From positions 1 through 25,763 of the forward strand of contig JAQGAU010000606.1 in NCBI GenBank assembly GCA_034698045.1: a stretch of DNA of 25,763 bases. Direction: 5' to 3'. Made by a program: the position numbers and the translations under genes. This document shows, piece by piece, positions 9,261-18,200 of this stretch. The stretch is from Paramacrobiotus richtersi. Taxonomy: Eukaryota > Tardigrada > Eutardigrada > Parachela > Macrobiotidae. The notes under the pieces are model-generated. The model had not been told where the DNA came from, searched no databases, and saw only the letters and a list, made by a program, of their open reading frames with translations. Each line of letters starts with the position of its first letter. Within the stretch, counting starts at the first letter, position 1.

Positions 9261-12200
9261 CTGCAAAACATAGCGTTCGAACATTGATTAGCACCGTCAG
9301 TACAGTTGTTTCTGTGTAAAGGCGGCTATAATGTTAGCTTTGTACTGTCTGCTGTGATATAGCAATGCGCAACTGAACAGCTTGAAAATATCGCAACAAC
9401 TACAAGATAACTGCGATAGTTTCGTTAATCGAACAGCAAGTTTCATGCAAACGCTTGCTCTTTCCACAATACATCGTAAGTCGTAACGGTTGCTCTATAT
9501 GACAGACAGTTGAATAATCAGTCATTCCGCACCTTTTTGCGTTGCATGATACCCATAGGAGACGGTGGTACCAGCTGGTTGCGTGGGCGATACACTTCCT
9601 CTTCCTCGACCTTCTCCGCTCGTCCACGTCCACCTTGCACGCCGAACAAGGTCCGTCCGGGCCCGGGAGACCGATCGCCGCCGTTGTCGTACTGCCGGTT
9701 CGCTGAATCAACAGAATCACCGGTGAACAACGAACCTTTTGCGGTGGCTAATATCAGTAAACGGCAAGCGCTAAAGTTAGTAGACGCACCTTTTTCGGCT
9801 TGATGGGACGCTCGTCGAGCAATCCGCTGCTGCTCCAGTTCGGCTTCTAAATCCCGGACATTATAGTCATTCCGTAGGAGAATCTCCACTTCACCGTTGC
9901 TTTTCTCTAAAACCTCTTGGACTTCTTCGTAGGATTTGTTGGTCAGCGGTATGCCGTTCCATTCTAACACTTGATCGCCTGTGTACAACAAGAAACCTTT
10001 ATCCACTGTTAACGTAATCGGAAAACACATTTCTACCTTCTTTAGCTTCACCCAAAGTAGCCATGATCCCATTATCGTAGATCTTACTGATAAACGCCGC
10101 CAACGTATTCGTATTCGGTATCAGTTTCCCACCGGCGATCCGCACTCCCAACCCATTCCCACTCAGACTCCGGTCTTTAGGATCGCGTGTTAAGAGGATC
10201 CGCTTAGTGGGGAATAAGTATTTGGGCTACAACATCAGAAAAACTCGTAAACAATCGGTTTCTAAACAGTTCACAGTAGAAGATAGTCTTACCTGTCCAG
10301 AGTCTTTCTTGGGCTTCTTAAGTGACATTGACCGTGACAACTTCTCCCCCACATCCAATCCCTCACTGCCGGTCTCGCTGGCGTTCTCCTTGTCCTCTTC
10401 CCACGCGTCCCCCTCGACATTCATCAGCGTGGTTGGTTCCTCGGCACTGACCCGGGAATCCGGCAACGGCACATCCAGGGTGGCCTCGTGCGTCGCTGGA
10501 CCGTTTTGTATCAGTGGTGTACTCACCTACAATGGAGAATGGCGATCTGAATCCGATATCTTCGTCAACAGTGTCCGAGACATTCTTCGTAAACTGATGT
10601 GCTCACGAAAGTTGTGACGATAGTTATGTTCAGTTACAAGTGAACATGATCCCAACGGGTTTCGGTATAGCGTCCGAATCATCCAGATAGTCGCTAACCA
10701 GAAATCACTTTATCAATTTGCAAGAATTGACCGAACAGTACAACTCCTTTCCTATTTCGTTGTAGCTTTATCGAAAATATACAAAAAATTACTATATAAA
10801 CTCTGTACATTGATGACGCAACTTTTCGGCTCGTATGGGACCCATTTACCGTACAGACCCCTTCCTGTTTCCGAAACCTGTCAGTACGTCTCAGTTATAA
10901 GCTGATTCCAACGAAATCCTGTTGAAGATTCTACTTCTGCAACTCACCCGCATGGGAGGCGGCCACATATCCCTTGGCTCATCAAACGGCTCAAACGGGT
11001 AAAACTCCCAGTCCGGCTCCATAAAATTCCCGGCAAACGATCCCGGTGGCGGGGGCGGATACGGCAGCGGTTCGACAAAGGGGAAGTACGGTCCGGGTCC
11101 GTCCCTAAACCCCCGCCACTCCTCGGGCGGATACATCCGGTAATCATAGTCGTTATTCCGGAAAAAGTCCTCCTCCCACATTCCGCGCCGGTTAAACCCA
11201 TTGGACAGTGCCAGCGGATGGAACCGGTCATTGTCCCGGGAAAAGTGGTCCTCGGGGGGAAAGTCCCGCCGGTAGGGCGGGCGGGTGGGCGACAGCCGGG
11301 AGAGGTCCGTTTCCGAGCGCCACCGGGGTCCGGGATGCCGGCGGGACAGGGCCAGGCTGGAGGTGGAGCGGAACATGGCCTTGGTGTCGGCGATCTCCCG
11401 GTTGATCTGCTGGAGTTTATTGACAATGTCCTGGATGTCGGGGTCGGATTGGTACTGACTGTAGCGTCTTGAGCCTGCAACATTTACCACAGTTTCATTA
11501 TTTGTATAAAAATTCATTAGTTTAATTATCTGCATTTGTATATATTGTATAAAAACTAAAGACTGCGTAAAACTTTTACGAAGACAAGATGAGCCAGTGT
11601 TTACAGTTGACATTCTCCGGTAGAACATCTGCCCATGCCACTCATCTACGATTTATGATTTTCATATGCTGAAGAAAAACAATGTTCGCTGGATCAGCAT
11701 CTGCTCCCTGCTTGCGCCACAAATTCGTAAACAAGATAAAGCAATCACATATGGTAGCAATAATAGCTTACGCAGTATGGTATTGATGCAGGACGAACGT
11801 TTCAGATTACGAAAAGTAAAAAGACTTGCAAAGAAAATTCAGAGAAACAAAATTAAGTTGAGTTAACCAGAAACTCTATGACGAAAACTGAAGTATGGGA
11901 CAAAGATTAGTTAAAACCAAAAATATTCCAACGAGAACGTTTTACCCAGGAGTTGACATAAACGTATAAAGAAGTTAAGAAATATCAAACTCGGTTTTTT
12001 CAAGGTGATATCAAAATTGAACTGAAGTAAATTTATTCAGTGGCCATGGCTACATATTATTGCCCTTTACTGATACTTTACACTACGATTTCCCCATGGC
12101 TGTAATATGCTGATCGCTGCTGGCTATGAAGCTGCACGAATTAGGAAAAAACACCAAATCCAAAAGAAATGATCAAAACATTACAAAGACTACAACCGCA

Positions 12201-15200
12201 GACAAATAATAGTAATCGATGCAGAAACTGGAACCTAAACCAATTAACGATACAGTTATTTTGTACAAGTCAAACACGTATAATCATCAAAAAATAATGT
12301 AAAAGAAAAGGGAAAAAATAAAAACGATACCAGGGTAAGGTATGAAACTGCAAAAAGAAAATACCGTATAAAAGATGCGCCACGACAAGAAGATTACCCA
12401 CAAAGGACAATATAATGCAGAAGTAAACGACCAAAATGTAGAAAAATGATAACTCGCTTCCCTGTTGCATAGAACGCACGTACCCCCAATCTCATCTCGG
12501 TAGTCCATCCTACTCCCGTAACGTTCCCGCTCCTCCCGTTCCCTGTCATACTCATCCTCCCGGGCCTGCCGACGGTACTGCTCCAGCACACTACGGAACA
12601 ACGCCGGATCGGAGGATGTCTGTTGCTGATACACGGACCGGAGATTGTGGTGTTTCTTGATCGAACCCAGGGTCGTATCGGTCAGGTACTCGTTGGAGGA
12701 TGATAGGATATCGTCCCGGAGGGTGCTAACCGCGGCGGACGTGCTGTTGAGGGGTTTGTTCGGCAGGGAACCGAAAGCCGCCACCGTGACCTTTTCATCG
12801 CCGTACCCGGTGCGGTCACGGTGGGCGGCCAGGGCGCGGAGTTGCTGTTTGAGGAGTTGGAGTTTCTCGGCATCGTGAGGGGTGGCGGGCGAATGCTGCA
12901 CACAACCATCAACAGATTATCGCGACAGTAATTAAGGTTTCTTATCTTAATGTCCGACAAATTATTTTCGTTTCTTTTAATTGTTTTTCGTTTAATTTTT
13001 ATCAATATACCGGCTTTATAGTTTCTCTTTCAGAGCTTGGCACATCTGTGACTCTGATTCAATAAATTAATGAAAAATTAATCAGATAAATAACTTAATC
13101 ATACAATTAATTATTACAGAAGTTATGAAAAAAATAAAAAATTTAATTTTGAAAATCGTTTTTTTGCGCATAAGCGACACTGAATAGGAACTAAGAATTT
13201 TAAGAGAATTGTTTTCTTCCAGCTTTCATTAATTTTTTACAATGAATGAAAGTTCGTAAGGCATGTGATAATATCTTAAGAATTTTACGGGATTAAGTGT
13301 CTCAGAGTTTTGTCTTATCAATACCGAAATTTCCAGCTCGAGGTATACATTTTCTTGTAACCCGTTAAAACACAAAAATTATACGCCTTCGCAAACCTCA
13401 ACAGAAATTTTATTGGAAAATGCCAATCCTATCTGTTTTTTTCTTCTGTTTATCGGAATCCAATAACTGTTTAAAATCGGTGACACGAAGCATGAAACAT
13501 TCCCGTATATATACAACACGCACTTATACAACGGGAAGTATGCGTGATGCAACCGGTTGGATAACGTGCATGCAGTGACACAATTAATACGCCGGGCTGT
13601 GGGTCATTATTGACTAAAAACGCGACGTAACTTTTGCATTCTCCCGACCCTCGACATCGACCTGCCCGCTTTACACGGGATAAACCCGCACAAATCCCAT
13701 CTCAATGGCACCCATCAATCGTCAATCCTCTTTTTTAGCTACTCTTACGATCAATACCGCTCCCGGCCACTTTAGACACACAGTGCGTGGCGGATACATT
13801 TGCGCCGGCGTGCGCCGAGAAAACGTAAATATTGGAAGGAAAAACACATTTCAACAAGCAAAAAGCAATTTCATGTAATTCCACGTATCATGGCAATTCG
13901 AAAAAAAACTATTTTTTTATGCAAATGGCTTGGAGAGAATTCATGCGATTTTTTGTTCACCCACATTAACTGCGAAACAAATTTAAGCTGGTTTCGTGAA
14001 ACCCAAGCTCTTTAAATAGCGAGTGTAAACGGGAGCTGGAGAGCCACTATTCTACATCATCACTTGTGACACGGCAGTTTGCATTACAAATATATACTTT
14101 AACCGTAAAATTACAATTTTCTGCAACCACACCATCATAATTGGAATAAACAACAGCAAAAACCTGTTTTTAAAAATACTAACGTCCCCATTACGAAAAC
14201 TGTACCAAGAATTCTAATTAAATTTTTTTAATTAAATTAATACGACAAATTCTATAAAATATTACGTAAATTCGCTTGAACGAAACTTCCTACAAATAAG
14301 TCAAAAAAAGCAAACACAGATATACGGAACGTTATATATGCAAATCTAGCCGTCAGACGGAAAAACACAATCTCTACTGTAATTAGCTGAAATTTCCAAG
14401 CCAACGCAACACCGAATTCGATACTTCGAAGTATAGCAACATCACAAAACACATGAATATTTCCTCTCATGCCGCTGTTCTACGATTTCGTACGAGTGTA
14501 CAACGTATTTTACATCAGGAAAAACTCGGAAAATAATACCAATAGGTGCATTTAGACATCGAGTATATCAATAGCCCAATAAAACAATTTGTCGTATCAT
14601 GAACTGATAAATTCTGTCAAAAACCATGTTGTTCGTAATTAATTATAGACAAACAAATACATACATTATAATTACATATCTCTCTCCAACTCGCCCTCAA
14701 ACTGCAAAACAGATTTAATGATACGAATTTTTTCCTAAAAATAATCCGAATAAAGTACATTACACAGTCTAACCGAGCAAGCCGCTAGTGCTTATTGGGA
14801 ATTACTTATCCATTTTTAAGACAATTATACCGCGAAAAACCGCCCAGACTTTCAACCGACGTGTCCCTCAACCACCAATCAATACACCATCAAATGCTCT
14901 TGAATATTGACATAACCCACTTTATTGTCCACCCACCTTGTGCTTCTTGCGTTTGACCACCTTATTGGCATTGATCCGGGTGGTGAGGAGCACCCCGTTA
15001 CCATTAACACTGGCCGGTAATTCATTGGACCAACCATGAACAATGGCCATGCTACTACTCCGCCGGTCGCCCTCCTCCGGCGGCGGACCCAATTTCAACA
15101 AATGCCCACTGATCCGGCGTTTCAGTTCGCGTTTCTGGCGTTCCCGCTCTTCCGGGGTGATGGAGTAACCGGCCTGATCGTCTTTCGGTAAGAGGGGCAA

Positions 15201-18200
15201 ACGACGTTTACACCGGCGTTCCTCCTTATTCAGACCTATTAGGATTCAATTGCACTTAATGCTTTGTCCGAAGAATTCAGTATAATATTATCAGTTTCCT
15301 TGATTTAGCACTTTTGTCAATTACAGGATAGTCTGTAGCATCTACGCAAACATTTTCTTTATTTTGTTTATTTCAGTCCTAATAGATTGTTGTTATTGTC
15401 GGAGAGGGAATCATTTTTCTAGATACCAGTAAAAAAAAGTAACTTGAAAGCCGAAATTTGAATATCACTGTACATGTTATACTGTGCTATCGGCTATCCA
15501 ATAAGGCGTCGGCGTTTACAGCCACTACTCTACGTTTCACTGCAATACTAGCCACGACAGCAAAATCAGCACATATCCCTTTATGTAATTTTTCAAACGT
15601 GACAGTGGTAACACAGTTTTTTACACATTCACAATCCAAAAATGCAAACAAACAAATTTAAATATGAAGCGTACATACCCGGAACGGCTATCTTAATTGT
15701 AAGAGCGAGACAATTTAGCATATAATGTCATAAGCCTTTAACATCACACCCGTAATATGGCTCGAACTACTATCTTCTTTGCGATTTCGAAATGTATAGA
15801 AATAAATTCGTATAATATCCTGAAAGCTTTTACAAGCTACTGTTTTATTGTTTTTTAAGGGTTGCTGCACATGAAATGACACAACTACATGTATCCAGAT
15901 AAAACTAATCGTACGATGGGAAAAAAACAACAAACCTGTCCATTACAATACCCAGTCGCTTACCTGTCATGCTGGATGACGCCGGGAAGGTGCAGCTGGT
16001 ACTAGTCCCACTAAACACACTACTCTGTGACACGGTATCAAAGTTATCCACCACACATCCCTCCATCACCGAGTCGAACTCTGACTCAATCTCCGACATG
16101 CCCAGCAGATCATCCCGCGAGGACTGGTGCAAAAAAGGGCGGTGCTTCGTTACAACGTCCTGCAGCGGCGCTTGTGCCACGGTGGGCGGCGCCTCGTGGA
16201 AGTGAACGTGGTTGCCACGGCTGATTGGCACTTCCGCTTTACTGGATGGATTGGATACAGGGATTTCGGTCTGGGTGTTGCCGTCCGCGGCCGGCCGACT
16301 GGGGGACTGCAGCGGTGGGCGGGGCTGGATTGGCTGTTTTTTGGCCGGGTGTCCTATGGGAGTAACAGACGTGTTGTGCGGATGAATGCAGTTTACAAGG
16401 ACATTTTATTGACAGGATGGCACATTTCCTCTGCACAATTGGAGGCGTGCATTACGTACGTACTACAACACCATAATCTGATAAAACAGTTCTATATTAA
16501 TAAAATTAATCCTTCAATACCGACAATACCACAACACCATGATCTTATTAAACAGTGATATTTCTAATGAAATTAATTTTTCAAGACCACAACACCATAA
16601 TTTTCTAAAAATGTTAGTAAAATCAGTCAAGTTATTTAAATAAAATTAGTTAAATGAATTTACTCAAAATTTATTTATTTAATTTAACAAAATTTATGGA
16701 TATATGTAGATATATACTGGTAATAAAGTATCGAAGTATTGAGTTTGTCCCGTACTGAGTCAACAGTGATGTAACATTTTATACTTTATAAACAGATAAG
16801 TTTTAACCTTTCTCGAGACTTTCCATATTAAATTTTCTGCTCTTCTCATGACAATGTACTGTTTATCGCATTGAGGAAATCTCTACAGCAGAATGCTGAC
16901 ACATAACGCAGCAGAGGTCGTACGTATAGAAATCAACAACAGTTGATTCGTTTCTTTTATACCATTCAGTGCTATGATCTCATTCCGGTTAACTTGTTGT
17001 TTCCGATATTTTTCAGAGAAACTACACAGCAAGGGTTGCTGACTTTCTGCATTCAGACTAATCCATTACACGTAGTCGTTTCCTGTTTATGAGAATATTT
17101 CAATCAGATGTACGTGCGCTGTAGAATCGCGGTAGACATGAACGTAGTGCAGTGGCTTATGAATTTCCGATCGCAGTCCCCGCCTCCCCGGCGCCAAAGC
17201 TGACAATACCTTTACAGCAATACAGAGTTCATCTAATTGTAAATTGTGCGATTTCGATCTTCAAAAACACTTTTTTTTTAAAAAAATTAATCAACCAAAG
17301 GTTTTCTGCAAGACACTGGACTGGAACAAAACAACATCAAGATCGGCTTTTCAAGCCAGCATAAATAAACCGGCAATAAGTACGTAAAGCATGTACGAAG
17401 TATCCCAGCCCACTAAACCAGGAATGCACTTATTTCCATAGCATGACATTATTTTTTATTGTTTTTTATACATTATACATATTGGTAACATACATCTAAT
17501 TAAAACGGCACAAAACTGAAAAGCGCAGCTCACACTTGTATGCATTTTACCCTTGTATGCGTAAATGTCCACTATATGCGATAACTTACCGCTGGCCTGC
17601 ACACTCTCCATGGACTTTCCACCCCCGCTCGCACCCGCACTGGCGCCCGCCCCACTCCGGCGTTCAATAGCCACCACGGCCTTCTGCACCGTCCCCGCAT
17701 TCCCCCGTCCCTCCTTCTCCCCTCTACCCACTTCCACCGTCTTCTTCGCATCCCGGGGCATCTGTCGGAAATTCTCTACAAAATGACTGCGTCGCAATCC
17801 CCCGCCATCCTCCCCGTTCCCCCGGAAGTCATTCCCACTGGTACTCGTACTACTCGACAGGGAGTTGATCTCCGAACACGCCGCTTGAATCTGTGACCCG
17901 TAATCACTGGTCTCCTCTTCCTGGATCTCGTACAACGACTCCTGCGAGGAAAACTGTTGGTTCTCATCCAGATAGGGCTCCGGGAGGGTGGTCTCCTCTT
18001 CCGGCCAACGGGTCATGGTCATCACCGGTGGGGGGTTATTCCGCTGCCAGAACGATTCATCCTGATACGTCATGGGGTTCATCGGGCCCTGGTGCATCCG
18101 CTCCTCCTCCTGGTACATTTCCGGGGGCTCCGGGGATCCCATCTCCTCCACCGGGTCATCCGGGAGACGCCGGAACATGGTCGGCGCGTAGGGTTCCGTA

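Noticed and set aside
9510-10617. Plus-strand ORFs at 9510-9803 and 10207-10617
   Set aside because: They are antisense shadows of PDZ-region exons of gene A, whose minus-strand reading is supported by domain similarity.
14210-14245. Poly-A/T inverted repeat TAATTAAA / TTTAATTA
   Set aside because: Simple AT-rich sequence makes such palindromes often, and nothing else marks it as functional.
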